Below, piece after piece: positions 49,633 through 62,235 of a DNA stretch of 64,000 bases. Source of the DNA: Geosiphon pyriformis (taxonomy: Eukaryota; Glomeromycota; Glomeromycetes; Archaeosporales; Geosiphonaceae); assembly GCA_016748015.1 (NCBI GenBank), contig JAAOMT010000672.1, positions 257,094-321,093 on the forward strand. Reading direction: 5' to 3'. Position 1 is the first letter of the stretch, and every line of letters begins with the position of its first letter. A program made the translations under genes and the position numbers. The notes beneath the pieces were generated by a model, which saw nothing but the letters and a program-made list of their open reading frames with translations, did no database searches and was not told the origin of the DNA.

Positions 49633-50293
49633 ATGAATACAATCATATGGACAAATATTTTTTAAGAGTTTAATATTAAAAAAAATATAAAAAAACATGT
49701 ATAAAGTTGTCGTTATTTTTTTCACTTTCAAATATTTTTAAGCATTTTAGTAATTGGTTTAGATATTTTAATAGATTATAATAACATTTAAAATTTTTTA
49801 GCATACTTTTTGAGCATTTAAGATTTCAAATTAGCAGAGAATTTCGTTTATAAATTAATTTATTTAAGGATTAAACTTGCTTTTCTAATGATTAAATAAT
49901 TTTTGAATAAGTTCAAAAAGTCAAAATATGATTAAAAACGTTAAAGCTGACTAACTGACTTATTCTTGTTTAAAAATTGATACACTGAAAAGAATGAGGA
50001 AATTATTAATTAAATTTAGTTAAAGAGTTTTTTGTGACTCAATTTTTTTTTTTTTTAAGAAAATTATAAATAAATATAAAGTGTTGAATTTAACTCCCAA
50101 GAAAAAAAGTTATATCAAAAATTTAAAAAAAATTTCGCTCAAGAGGTTTAAGGAACTTCTTTTTTTTCTGATTTTAAACCAAAGCTTTTAGCTTTTTAGT
50201 CACAAAACCCATTTTTTTTATTTATATTTACCCTAAAATCAATATCATGCTTTGATTTGTTAGAGTGCAGCTTCAGTTCTGTCTTTTAAATAT

Positions 50294-50335
50294 AAAGATA
50301 AAGATAAAGATAAAGATAAAGATAAAGATAAAGAT
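50294..50335. repeat. AAAGAT hexamer repeat, 7 units
   Basis: Seven exact AAAGAT copies in a row in intergenic DNA. Confidence 0.95.
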
Positions 50336-51119
50336 ATGGCCTTGAATCAAGAATCTATCAAATAAATTGATTTGCATTAAACTCTTGTTCCAGGTAGTAA
50401 ACCTCAGCGTAAATTTTATTTGAAGTTTGCTGCTCGAGATTCCTTTTCAAAAATGATTTCCATAAATGGTTTTTTCAAACATGAAACAAACAATTTAACT
50501 TTAATAATATACCCAACCACATTTTTGGGTACAATGTTTCAAGAACGGAACAATCTTACCATCAAAATATAGACGGAGATATTTTATTGAATACCAAAAT
50601 ATTCCGATATTCAATATATTTTGCAGTTTTATTAGATCAGTTAAAATCTTTTACCTCAAACCTCAACTGTAAAAATCCATATCAAATTATTAATCGTGCA
50701 AAAGTTATTGTTGCTATTGATGTAAATATTATATTCTTAAACTTCAAATTATAATTAAATTAATTAGATTTGAGAAAAGTTTCCAATGTTTCCTGATTTG
50801 ACTGAAATCTTTTTATTATTAAGCAACTGATAATATTTTTTCTCAAAAATCTCAAGAATTAAGTGAAGCAACGGCAGCAAGAAGGAATGGTACAATTTGG
50901 ATGGTATAAAAACAGTCTTTTCTTTGTAGTTCAATAACATTGTCCCCAATTATGACCATAAAAATCATCAAAATATCTGACTGGCTGTTTCATTCATTGT
51001 GATTTAAAGGGTGAGCGATCTCAATGGTATTTGAAGTAAATCAATTTTCGCTAAAACTCGTCTTATTATTGAATTAAATTTTTTTATATATTGGGTTTTT
51101 ATTTTATAGAAAGTATTTT

Positions 51120-51393
51120 AGTTTAGAATATTATATGGGCATGCAGAGTATTACGAAACATCCCAGAAAATCATGGAATACCCTAACTCTTTCATAGGTG
51201 CAGGAACATCTCAGAAGATTCCAGTTCCTTCATAGGGGCAGTCACATTTTAGTAGGAAATTTGTGAGTGTCCAAATATAAATGGAGGGACTGGTCGGGTC
51301 TGTCTTCAGCTCCTCAAGCAGATTAACACCAATTAACCGAATAAAAATTTCCTGTTCCATCCAGCCTCGCCTCGTTATAACAGAATAAGTGAC
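51120..51393 (+). mobile_element. LTR-like segment, possible solo LTR
   Basis: A stretch richer in G+C than its flanks shows the order expected in an LTR: a TATAAAT box near 51278, a GGGACTGGTCGGGTCTG-type mixed segment, AATAAA near 51342, and an end at CTCGTTATAACA. The presumed 5' end is not a clean TG and I found no second copy, coding region or target-site duplication. If real it is a decayed solo LTR. A promoter or exon of an unrecognised gene is the main alternative. Confidence 0.3.
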
Positions 51394-52567
51394 TTTGAAA
51401 AGTAAAGCTTAATTTCTTTAAAAATTGATTTTCTTGCTTTCCTTGTGAATGTTTCTGTAAAATAATATTAAACTTTTTTTGGTCAATTAAATGTTCAGAA
51501 AAAAATTCTTTTGAATAAATAACTATTTATATATCTTTTTGTTTTGACATTTCAATTAAATATATTCATGTCTCCTTGAAATTTTTAGTCAATCTAGAAA
51601 TCGAGCGTAAATTGCGTAATACTTAAGTTCAATAAGCAAAATCCCAAATGTAGATATAAAATACCAAGAGTCAGAAAATCATGTTTATTATTAGAATTAG
51701 AACTTTGACCATCTTCTATTCAATTGGCTCCGAGTTCAATTTAAATTTGAAAATGTGTGATTTGTGCACAAACAAAAAAGTTGTGTTGAATAGTGTTTGG
51801 CTGAAGAAAAAAAAACCTCTATTTTAAGTAGTAAGATCGTTTGGATACATAATATTTCAAGGTTGTATAACACTAAAGCAAATAAGATCTTCTATCATTT
51901 GCCTATTGAATTGAATTCAAAAAATTCAGTTATTTTGAATGTCTCATATTTATACAATATTTTATTGACAACTAGCTTCGAAACAGCGACTTCTTTTCTT
52001 TTGAAATACAAGCTATAGGACATTCAGAATATACGACAACAGAAAAAATAATGTCAGTAGACAATTAAACGCTCTAGAGCTATTCATGGTAAACCAACCG
52101 CTGCAACTCCCACTACATGTACTTGCAGGAGTGTCAAGTCATCTATTTTTAAAAAAAACCTCCGTCAAATACACTAGCCCTTTTATGGAAATTATCATTC
52201 AGCCCTTATACAATTGCCACCACAGTCTTCTTTATCACTCTACGAAAAATAGGTTGCAACGGCCAGTATAGCTTCTAGAATTCAAAAAATTAGTCTGCAA
52301 TTGGCAATTTCTTCTTTTCCCAATACCATCGCTTTAGGAACTCAAGAAGCTTCGTCTTAATTAATTTCACTAGGATTAGTCATTTTGGATTCCTAATAAT
52401 GCTAAAACCTCATTAAAAACCTTGGAAATAAACATTAGACTCATAAATTATTTCTTTATTCTATCATTATTATATTTTTTTTGATTTTGTATTTCGAGTC
52501 AAATACTTTTTAAAATCTTATCGAGATCGAAAAATTCAAATTCAAATTTAAAATATTTAAAACCATC

Positions 52568-54397
52568 ATGCCCATACAAAAATTATTAAATTTGGCAATT
52601 CCCTGGCGTCAAACCGAACCAAATTCCCTATATACATTTAGAGCATGTTTCAGACTGTTTATCTTCTTTGGAATTATAGGTTATTTTGTGACTCTGCTAA
52701 TGAACGTGGCTAGTCAACCGAATCTTATTCAACAAGCACGCGAATATCCGGCAACTATCGTATCCCCTTGTAACCTATTTTAAGTTTTATTCCGAAGTTG
52801 ATTTAGTAATCTTCCTAAAAAAACTTTTTTCTCAAAATTAAATGTTAAAAATATCTTGAATATAGACGTACGCTTCGATTTTGCTCATGACTTTTCTCTT
52901 GACTGTGTATTCATATATACCAACCCATCAAGTATAATTCAACTTTTCTCAATCTATTTTGCTTTGATATTTCTTAATAATTTACTTATTTTCAATGGTA
53001 CCTTACTTAACCTTCATTTCACTATTCACCTCCCACTCCCTTTCAACATGTAGGATATCCAAATGACAAAGGGGGAAAATCGTGCAATCAATACCTTAGT
53101 CAGCCAAAGATAATTGACTCACCCAACGTGCATACTGGCTTTTACACTGGAAATGTGCCTTTCAGTGGACAAGGAACTCTTGGTTTACATCTGATTGATA
53201 TCCGAATCTTAGTCAATGAGCAAATAACATATGATGATCCGAAAAGTGGATATTTGAATTTAAATTTATATGATCCAGGTTTTTAGGGATTTTCCTTAAT
53301 TTTTGAAATGAAAAGTTGATGTAATAGTTTTAAATACCTTATTTTTCCCTCATGAATAGATCCAGAATATTCAAAAGTTGAATTAAAAGACACGAATACT
53401 TTGAATTCCCGTTTCATTGGGCCTCAACATGTAATGTCTCTATTTATCTGAATATTCAAGAAAATTTTCTTGCGTCAATTTTGAATTTTTAAATTCTCCA
53501 GATACAATTCATAAGATTCATGCGCTTTCGAAATGAGACAATTTTGCGAAATGATTGGCATAATGTCCTTGGGGTCCCACCAGCTCGTACGGACAAGAAT
53601 CATTATATGATTGCAAATTTTGGTAAATCAAAGAGACCAAAATATTCTACCTTCTTGCTATCTCATATATCTTTCATTGATTTGTGAAAATTTTATTCAC
53701 TTCCAAAACAGAAACTCTCCCTTTTGTAGCGGTCAATAATTCTGCAAAAAATTTATATGCCCGTATGGAAATTGGCCTGATGTCGACAGAGCTGAGTGTG
53801 ATTAAAGAAAGATCCAATAGCACGGTTAGTATTACATGAAAATCGTGTACAGATACTTCGTTTTATCTCTATCCGACTCGTTCTATTGGATGTAGATCTT
53901 GGGAATGCTAAGTGCACTTGGTGGTGCATTCACAATTGGAGCAGGAATTTATACTCTTTGTTTCGGTAAGGTTTAATTACCCAAACTTCTTAAGAAGTTT
54001 TCTAAAGCTTTTCTCAATCCAACAACATGATCACATATTATTGAAAAACCATTATCATAAATCCTCACTTCCCAATCAATCATAAGGAATCGAACTGAAA
54101 ACACCATGGGGTATTGCGCAGCGCATTCCAGGAATTAAAGGCACAGTCAGGAAAACATTAAACCAAGAGTTTGGACTTCACATACCTTTTGCAAAGCGAT
54201 CACCAATTGGAAAAACAATAAAAATGATGGGATCTACTGAAGAACGTATAGCGTTTCTGGAACACTATAATAACACTCTTGAAGAGCGACAGAATAATTT
54301 GGAATTGTTTTTGAAGGACTACATTGTTGATGTGAGATATTTGGAGAATATTAAGGAGCCTGAGGAGGAAAAAGAAGAGAAGCTGGGTACACTTTAA
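52568..54397 (+). CDS. Two-helix membrane protein with large glycosylated loop, function unknown
   Basis: Eight exons: 52568-52769, 52866-52931, 53054-53278, 53360-53430, 53502-53622, 53712-53824, 53896-53965 and 54087-54397, giving 392 residues. Seen: a first membrane segment at about 29-46 (FIFFGIIGYFVTLLM), a soluble region of some 220 residues containing NET, NNS and NST sites for N-glycosylation, a second membrane segment at about 267-290 (SALGGAFTIGAGIYTLCFG), then KTPWGIAQ and a tail of about 95 residues with a predicted coiled coil (ERIAFLEHYNNTLEERQNNL) and an acidic end. The loop is therefore probably outside the cell and both ends inside. The pattern of a Gly-rich second helix followed by 'PWG.AQ' resembles a family I recall from arbuscular mycorrhizal fungi, with no known function. 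A possible channel or receptor role is only a guess. Confidence 0.82.
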
Positions 54398-57300
54398 TAA
54401 ACTTGAGTCGAAGCTATTTTAATGATAACTAATAAAGGATTTTAATGAATATTAATTTTATAGAAAAATGCATTTTTTAGAATTTTTTTATGGAAAATTT
54501 GTTATACAAGCTCATGTAGAATATTTAATTTGAATTTCATAAATACAGTCTCAAAAAACACATTTTAGAGCCTCTAAAAATTTAAATCTTTTTATCAAAG
54601 TAATTAAGAGTTTTGGAAATATTACGAAACCAAAATTTCTTTCTTTAATTAATTAAAAAGGTTTATCAAAGAAGTTAGTTAATTTTAAAAATTATTGGTC
54701 ACCAACTTCATCACTTTTAAATAATGTTACTATTTTGATATTTCTCTTTTAAATTTAATTTTTCAATATTTTACTCAAAATGTATTCAATTTAACCAGCC
54801 TATTATATTTTTACTTCTCTTTGAAAGCACACAGTAAGAAAAATACAGACCACATTAAAAAATTGAAACTTTCAATTAATAAGATATTGATTCGCTTCTT
54901 GCTTTCTGACTTGAAACCCTCTCAATTTAAATTTCATTTATTAAGAGTCAAATTCTATATGAAACACTTGAAATTCTTTTTGTTAAACAATCAATTTGTC
55001 CAAACCAAAGACTAATAAATATTTTTTAAGATATAAAAGCAATTCGCGAGCTAAAATTTCGAAAAGGTTCCGGCTTTGATATTCAAATAGCAAAATTGAG
55101 TAGAAGCCTCGAAAACCAAATTTTCTAAGTAATTTATGCTAATCTTAATAATCACTAAAACTGTATCTAATACCGATGGATTGATAGTAGGTAGTACTAA
55201 TATCCTCCAAGCCCCCACTTTAATCTCTGTCCATCAGAGCCCCGCAATTCTGGCATTGGTACGATAACATTGACTCACCCTTGGTGATCAGACAGTAATG
55301 TGCTCAGCAGAGATTTTGTCGATTGTCTTTTGCGTATTTTTTCTCGCCATACGAATTTTCATTTCTGAAACCTAAATGTCAGAATAACGATTGCATCAAA
55401 CTCGCAAGCAAAAGACACAATCGCCCTTCTGTCATATATGCGAGAATGCATTTTCGAGTTGCCGAGCGCTGTATTTCTTATACTTTGAAGTAGAGATGGC
55501 TGGTTTCCCTTTTTTTCAAATGAAATTATTCGGGTGAAAAATTCGTCCGATGTGGCCGAAGCCTATTTTATCCACACTTTTTTAAAGAGGAAATGCCAAA
55601 TAAAAAATATACAAAATCCAGAATCAATAAAGACTGCATGAATAGAGTTGTCTGGTTGGATTTCGCAGACTTTTCATTGCTAAGAAAACGTTTATTTATT
55701 GGTTTTTTGAGAATATTCAAGTTCCCCTCAGATGTAATTTTGTGCGGATAAGGCCATTTTATTGTTTCTGCACTGAGTTTCGAAGTATAAGGTCACAGTA
55801 TGGATTTATTTTTATTATAAAAAAAAATTAAATCTTTATGTTAGCATAAATTGAAAAAGTGCAAAAACATGAGATATAAAAATATGGCAAAAAATTCTGA
55901 TAATAGTTTGATCCAATGACTTACACAAATGGGAAGAAAGATAATTTTATTTCGTGCTCTGAGGATCTGATCAAGTGATTAAAAAATTATCAAAAACATG
56001 TTTTTGTTGAAACGCCATAGGCATCAACCATTTTTTCTGTGATGGTATTATCGTTCAACGCAATAAAATGTCCTTTTTTTCACTACTACGGCATTAAAGG
56101 TATATCTCTCCAACCCCATCATAACTTTAAAAGCTGTTTTTGAGCAATACACATTGACAATTGAGAGTTTCTGCCGAGTGTTGTTACTTGTTATGCTTTT
56201 ATCTTGCGCTTCTTGCTTGTTGTGGCGTTCTCTTCTGCTCGCCATCCTTGCATTCTGCAGATGAAGGCAAGTTTGTTGGTAAAAGTATCTTGGGAAATTT
56301 TATTCTTGTCAGAGATTTTATCGTCAAAAGGATTCATTAGTTTTGCAGACCACTCCACGACTTGCTCATTCTAATAGAGTGTTAAGTCTTGGTCGTTTGA
56401 AGTTGACACCTGAGTTAATATCGTGGAGCTTTTTTTGTTGCTCGAGATTCTTGTTTTGCTTGGGAGAGCCACAAAGGGTAGAAGTAAACTTTTTTTGGTA
56501 GTGTAGGTCGTGAGGGTGGGGGTGGCGTGATAATGGCTGCATACATGAAATTTGAACCCTTATGTGCGTTGCTAAGTAGTTTGATTGATAAGCAAAAAAA
56601 TTAACTTCACCGAGCGTCATCCACTGACACCTTTTACTGTAATATTTTGATTGATTTTAAACTTGTAGGAATAAAGAAAAGAATCTTATGATGTCATAAC
56701 GCATCAGCATTTTTAATGATCTTGAATTTTTGTGAAATATTTTGGCTAGTAAATTATAATGATTGGGTTTTTATTTATTATTAATTAGCGGTCTTTAGAC
56801 TAATTATGAAGGCACCAATTATTGTTGATGCAAAAAAATGTGCCCGAATTTATTTACATAATTTTTGAGTGCAACTCTAAATTAGTTAGATAATATAGTT
56901 GAATTTTCTCACTCTAAAATTTCAAATCTGTAACTTCAAACTGAAGATTATAGTGACTTCTAGGGTATTTCAATTTTAAAAGCTTGAAATGTGACATATT
57001 AATGTAATAGATAATATTATCTTGGAATGTGTACAATATATATTCATGGCTGCGATATGAATCTTGGATATTAAAAGAGGTTTTTCAAATCCTACTAATA
57101 TAAAGAATGGAGAATTCTATGATTTCTAACTGCATCATAGATTAAATTTTGAAGCCATCATATTATTTATTTCCAAAATAAATAAATGTTTAAGTTTGTT
57201 AATGTTAATGATCTATTTTTTAAAAGTGGCTTCTCTTGGACTTTCCCTATAATTTAACCTCATTACAAAGTGCTTTCGATATAATGAATATTCGGGATTT

Positions 57301-58072
57301 AAATTCATAAATTATTCTTCAGTGAATGGCAATTCTTAATGATCAATCAATCAATCAATCTATCTATCTATCTCAAACAAATAACACATGTCTATTTCTC
57401 TTATTTAATAAATCTTTTCAAAATTTCAAACGAAGAAATTACTTTTTCTCTAGATAAAATATTACGCGGATAAATAAACATTTGTTCTATGCAATGTGTT
57501 TTTCAAAGGATCATACAAAAGTACTTCACTGACAATAAAGTAAGCCTGGTTTATAAAGTTTATTGTGTAAAACTGTGTCTTAGATTATTGTATTGATGAA
57601 ACCCAATTTTCGATTTACCCAATTACCCTTGAAAGATTACCATGTGCGACTCATTCCCAACGCGGAAATTCCATGGATGTGTTACACGACGGGGAATTAT
57701 TATACAACGTAAATTTCAAATTATGTCAATCAAGAATCTACTTTCCATGTAAATACGCATTATGGCCTCTAATTTGGGTATATATCCCAGCACATGCTGA
57801 GGATCACGATTCCAGTGAATAAAGCTCTCTATTAAAAACGCCCAATAATATTTGCAGAAAACCATTCTTGAATCTTTGATTGGACAAAAATTTGGTTTTG
57901 GTGGTCAACGTGTTGTTCAACATCCAATGATTGGATCTCTTAATGCATGATTGGGGGATCTTGCAGTTTAACCAATAAAATGTGAGTCCAATGAATTTGT
58001 GTCACTAATAGAGATATTTAGTCTTGAACTCGACTTTTTTGAAAGGCCAAGTTGTTTTTCAAAAAAAAAAAG
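54398..58072. other. Intergenic with possible coding relics
   Basis: About 3.7 kb. The 55.17-56.65 kb part has mixed composition. On the minus strand it holds an 84-codon frame (56366-56620) and a 65-codon frame (56048-56245), plus a short frame between them ending in a Lys/Arg-rich motif. These do not join by good splice sites and match nothing I know; they may be remnants of a gene or transposon. A 38-codon plus-strand frame at 57596-57712 starts below a TATAAAG box but lacks a partner exon. A CAAT/CTAT microsatellite lies near 57343-57373. Confidence 0.4.
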
Positions 58073-58984
58073 ATGTCTAAATTTCCATTTCCCGTTGAAA
58101 TCTTATCACAAATTTTAGAAAATCTACAAGATAACTCACAAAGTTTGTTTAACTGCCTTTTAACAAATCAAACATTTTGTCATTTTGCTTTGGGAATTTT
58201 ATGGCGAAATCCAATTGACTCGGCTTCGGCTAATTTTCACGCCCCTATTCAATTAAGTCCTAAATCAGCAAGACTTATTGATGCCTATCTTCTGTGTTTG
58301 GAGAGTGAAGATAAAGCAAAAATAAATTCATTACATTCGAGAATAAAGGTCCCTTCAGCGAAACCATTGTTTAATTATCCTCAATATCTAAGGACTTTGA
58401 ATATCCAAAAACTCTACGATCTGCTTTGCGCTGGGCTAGGTCACAAGATATCATTAGGAGGATTTAGAGAATGTACCATGGTGCGTTCTATGCTAGTCAA
58501 ATTGTTTATGAAAAATTCAGTACGTTTAAACCATTTGAGTATTAGATCCAATGCAAATGAAACTGGAAAATCATCTTTTTCTGAAGTTTTTGCCTTCTCA
58601 GCTGGTTGTTCAATTAGAAATCTTCAAACAATTCAATATCGACAATTAGTTTCTCCTAATGAGGAAGAAAAGAATGAACAGGCACATCATGTTTCTAGTT
58701 TAATCTCTTTACAAAAAGGTCTTTTAAAATTTCATGGGATCAAATTATCAACTACACAGTTAGAAATTCTTTTTGAAGGATTAGTTTTCCAGTCTGAGAC
58801 AATGCGGGAATTAGTTTTTGAAAGGTGTAACTTTGATGGTTTTATGTGGTTAAAGTATGAGTACGTTTTTGAGAATGTCGATAGAATTAGATTTACTGAT
58901 TGCTCTTCAGTAATTGAAGGAAGTGTTCCGTTAAAAAAGGAAATCAAAAATTTTTTTGAGCATAGAAGCATTATTGTTTCATAA
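58073..58984 (+). CDS. Short F-box-like protein
   Basis: A single exon of 303 residues. The ATG at 58073 is the first in frame; upstream codons are open but contain no ATG. Residues about 3-48 form an F-box (FPFPVEILSQILENLQ, then NCLLTNQTFCHFALGILWRNP), and a following KPLFNYPQYLRTLNI stretch has the same layout as the other F-box gene in the window (FNYPSFIKELDF), which supports common family membership. It is about 200 residues shorter than that relative and lacks most of the Leu-rich C-terminal part, so it could be a truncated copy. The F-box itself looks intact and should still bind Skp1. Intronless. The 450-base assembly gap begins about 260 bases downstream of its stop. Confidence 0.78.
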   Translation: MSKFPFPVEILSQILENLQDNSQSLFNCLLTNQTFCHFALGILWRNPIDSASANFHAPIQLSPKSARLIDAYLLCLESEDKAKINSLHSRIKVPSAKPLFNYPQYLRTLNIQKLYDLLCAGLGHKISLGGFRECTMVRSMLVKLFMKNSVRLNHLSIRSNANETGKSSFSEVFAFSAGCSIRNLQTIQYRQLVSPNEEEKNEQAHHVSSLISLQKGLLKFHGIKLSTTQLEILFEGLVFQSETMRELVFERCNFDGFMWLKYEYVFENVDRIRFTDCSSVIEGSVPLKKEIKNFFEHRSIIVS

Positions 58985-60716
58985 AAAATATTAAATTTTT
59001 ATTGTAGAAAACCAAATAAAAAGTATAAACTTATCGTGTGTGAATTTGTGAGAGCATTATTGGAGAGCATTATTAAGGAGAGTATTAGCCAAATAGTTTT
59101 ACAATACTGTTAGTGTGATTATACTTTTCAAAGTCTTTGAAAGTAAAGATAATTTTTGAGCACAAAAATCTTGCTGAATAAAGTCAACGAAAATCCTCAG
59201 AATGATGAATTGTTTAAAGTCGGAAACACAAGCTTCAAACTTANNNNNNNNNNNNNNNNNNNNNNNNNNNNNNNNNNNNNNNNNNNNNNNNNNNNNNNNN
59301 NNNNNNNNNNNNNNNNNNNNNNNNNNNNNNNNNNNNNNNNNNNNNNNNNNNNNNNNNNNNNNNNNNNNNNNNNNNNNNNNNNNNNNNNNNNNNNNNNNNN
59401 NNNNNNNNNNNNNNNNNNNNNNNNNNNNNNNNNNNNNNNNNNNNNNNNNNNNNNNNNNNNNNNNNNNNNNNNNNNNNNNNNNNNNNNNNNNNNNNNNNNN
59501 NNNNNNNNNNNNNNNNNNNNNNNNNNNNNNNNNNNNNNNNNNNNNNNNNNNNNNNNNNNNNNNNNNNNNNNNNNNNNNNNNNNNNNNNNNNNNNNNNNNN
59601 NNNNNNNNNNNNNNNNNNNNNNNNNNNNNNNNNNNNNNNNNNNNNNNNNNNNNNNNNNNNNNNNNNNNNNNNNNNNNNNNNNNNNNNNNNNNNNTTTCAA
59701 AAACTCGGTTCACCGCCCTTTTTTTTTGAATACAAAATCACAGATAATAACCTACTTTGACAACGACGCTGAAAATAGTTTTTTTTTTTTCAAAAAATTA
59801 GCCAGTTTTCTCACGAGTTATTAAATCATAGGATTCATAATAAGCCTTTCCAAATGTATATGTATTCTTGCGGTAAGATGGGGCAAAGGTAAATTTCTCC
59901 ATATGGCTTATCTATAGAAGCGAAAATGTGGAATCAACGATTTTATTGAGGATGAAATAATTGACAAGAAAATTTTATCATTTGAAAAAAAAAGAGGGAC
60001 CACTAGTTTAGTTTCTTAAATTCCTAAACTGGGTATTTTAATTTACAAAAATTATGTCATAATATATATCATCCGATCGTAAGAGTGATGCAAAAGTGAG
60101 CTCACGCGCGTTTTTCACCCGATAAATTAAAAAGTCCATAATATTAGGCTCGCGTGAACCGATTTTGTTTTATATTATTTTTGTTTCTGAACAAAATAAT
60201 GCAAAGCACAACAGCAAATTCCTCCGGGTTTCGCTTTACTGGATCAAGGAGTTTTTGTTTGGCGGGAATTTTCTTGCCTTAGAATATGCTTTTTTGTAAT
60301 GACAAAACTGATCATCACCTCGGTATTGATCAGTTGATGATGATGATGCATGAAGTCCGATTTACTTATTGCATGAGTTTCTTGTTCTCCTTTGTTCCGA
60401 GCTTAACTTTTCAAGCTCATACATGGCACATAAAACCGTTTCGTCCCACAAGGACTCAGCCAAATTCTTTTTTCATTTGCCGAAGGCATTTATTCAATTC
60501 TTTGACCACTTTTTCATAAAATCGCAAATTTTTATTGTTAATCCTAATTTTTGTCCTGTAAGTTTTTTGTATTTATTCCCTTTGAAACTCCTTTTTCACA
60601 AGCCGGGTTAAAGAAAATCCTTATCATTAAATCGCCACAACCTTATTATCTTGAAGTAATTATTTAATAATATTTAACCTAATAAATAAATTACTAAGAA
60701 ACGTATCATAAAAATC
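58985..60716. other. Intergenic including an assembly gap
   Basis: Contains the unsequenced gap and the promoter side of the DUF4112 gene. Two overlapping plus-strand frames at 60286-60611 are rich in Phe/Ser/His and have no domain. A GAGCTCACGCGCG...GGCTCGCGTGAACC pair near 60098-60160 gives an imperfect inverted repeat. No gene seen. Confidence 0.45.
59244..59694. other. Assembly gap (451 N)
   Basis: Run of N. Any frame that crosses it is meaningless. The true gap length is unknown unless it was measured. Confidence 1.
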
Positions 60717-61559
60717 ATGAGCGGAATTGGAAAAAATATTGCGAAAAAAGTGTTAAAACATGCTATCAAAAGTACATTATCTAGCAGTAACGAACCACAG
60801 GGACAGCAAAAACAAAGTGGTGAGCCAAACCCTCAACCACAATCACCTGTCGGTGCAGGAACATCACAACCGAATAAACCACAACAAAATAATCCACGAC
60901 CAAACAAGCAAAATACTATTAAGAAAAAGACGAACAAGTTTAACCTTCCACCTGGTTTAACTAAGCAAGAGGCCAAAATTTTAAAAACTGTAAAGAGACG
61001 TGCTGCAAGATATGATGAAGGTTTTTGTTCATGTTGTGGTATTAAACTGGGACTTGAACCACTGTTAGGTATGTCAAGAATGATTTATTTTTAATGGCAG
61101 AAGATTCTTGGACTTACTAAATTTCCTTACTTTCATTTTAGGTTTAATTCCGGTTATTGGAGATTTTATGGGTAGTTTTCTTGCACTTTTGCTCATAAGA
61201 ACGGCTAAGCAAGTTGGAGATTTACCCACAAGTTTAATCTATCAAATGATGATGAATGTTCTCATCGATTTAGTGGTAACTATTTGACTTCCCAGTTTTC
61301 TCTGTTTATTCTTTTTTATTCACTCAATTAACACTATTTTGGAATCTAGTTAGGACTAGTACCCATTGTAGGTGATCTCGCTGACTTTGTATTCAAATGT
61401 AACTCACGTAATGCAGCACTATTGCATGAGTTTCTTGAAGATCGTGCCAAGAACCGATCCCTAGTACTAGAGCAAGGATCCGTGGAAATTCTCGAAAGAT
61501 ATCAGCAACCTGCTAATGAAGAAGCTCATATATTAGATGGTAACATAGCAAGTTCATGA
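60717..61559 (+). CDS. DUF4112 family membrane protein
   Basis: Three exons: 60717-61068, 61142-61275 and 61350-61559, giving 231 residues. Seen: an N-terminal basic segment (IGKNIAKKVLKHAIKS) and a Gln/Pro/Asn-rich disordered stretch to about residue 80, then the DUF4112 core: KRRAARYDEGFCSCCGIKLG, GLEPLLGLIPVIGDFMGSF with a hydrophobic helix (LALLLI), RTAKQVGDLPTSLIYQMMMN, VLIDLVLGLVPIVGDLADF, and the closing FKCNSRNAALLHEFLE. The two 'GL.P..GD' repeats are the family hallmark. The family is widespread in fungi and bacteria and its function is not known. Both introns fall inside or next to the 'GL.P' repeats. Confidence 0.92.
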
Positions 61560-61947
61560 TTTGGGTCAATCATAGTGGTTAATTTTATGAGGATTTTTCT
61601 TTAGATTAATGAACAATCAAAATTTCTAAAAACTTGCAATTGGCTCAAAAGAATTGTACTCGAAAAAGAAAATTAATTTTTGAAAAGGAGAATTGAATGT
61701 ATTTAAAATAAGAACTAATCCAAGATATTGAAAAGAAATAAAAGAAGAATGATTTCAACGATTCTATGAATTTCCAATACCAATATTTTGAAGAAAAATT
61801 CGACAGAAAATAAATTTCTTTTTCATGCAATACTATTTTATAATTAAATTTTTATTGAATTGCCTATCTAGTTTTATAGCTTTCAAAAATACTGAACCGA
61901 TATTTTCTAATCTTATTTTGTGGTAATATTGTAAAAGCTTTTTAAAA

Positions 61948-62235
61948 TCACTTTTCAAAACTTCTAAAATATACGTTAATTAAACTTTTAGAACTATTCA
62001 GATGGATTGTAACACATAAATAATAGACAATCCTATTATTTCCTGCTGCATCAAGCAATTCCCGGAGGAAGATCCCCCGACCGCCGTTTTCATCTCTATC
62101 ATTATCGCACAATTTCGGCAGTTGTACACTTTGGCGATTCTTTGAAAAATTCTCAGATGCTGATACCGCCATCACTACTAGTGAAAAGTGAAAAGAGAAT
62201 TTTGAGTGAGAAAAGCAACTCCTCTCGATTTCCAA
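61948..62235 (-). other. Possible small gene or exon relic, 95 codons
   Basis: The frame is open from an ATG at 62235 to a stop at 61948. The first half is polar and charged and reads like protein; the last third becomes Ile/Asn/Ser-rich as the DNA turns AT-rich, which is what a frame running into non-coding sequence looks like. No domain recognised and no splice partner found. Weak evidence only. Confidence 0.2.

Larger units (their letters stand above)
48106..52567. other. Intergenic region between receptor and membrane-protein genes
   Basis: About 4.5 kb without a supported gene. It holds the receptor promoter side, an ATC microsatellite (49402-49449), a 40-base perfect palindrome (49593-49632), an AAAGAT repeat (50294-50335) and an LTR-like segment (about 51120-51393). 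Frames of 60-73 codons have no domain, and the 49316-49498 one is the ATC repeat read as polyisoleucine. Confidence 0.5.

Noticed and set aside
57596-57712. 38-codon plus-strand frame with protein-like composition
   Set aside because: No second exon joins in frame and no family is recognised; too short to call a gene.
59099-59824. Open frames of 167-222 codons across the gap
   Set aside because: They consist mainly of unknown residues from the run of N.
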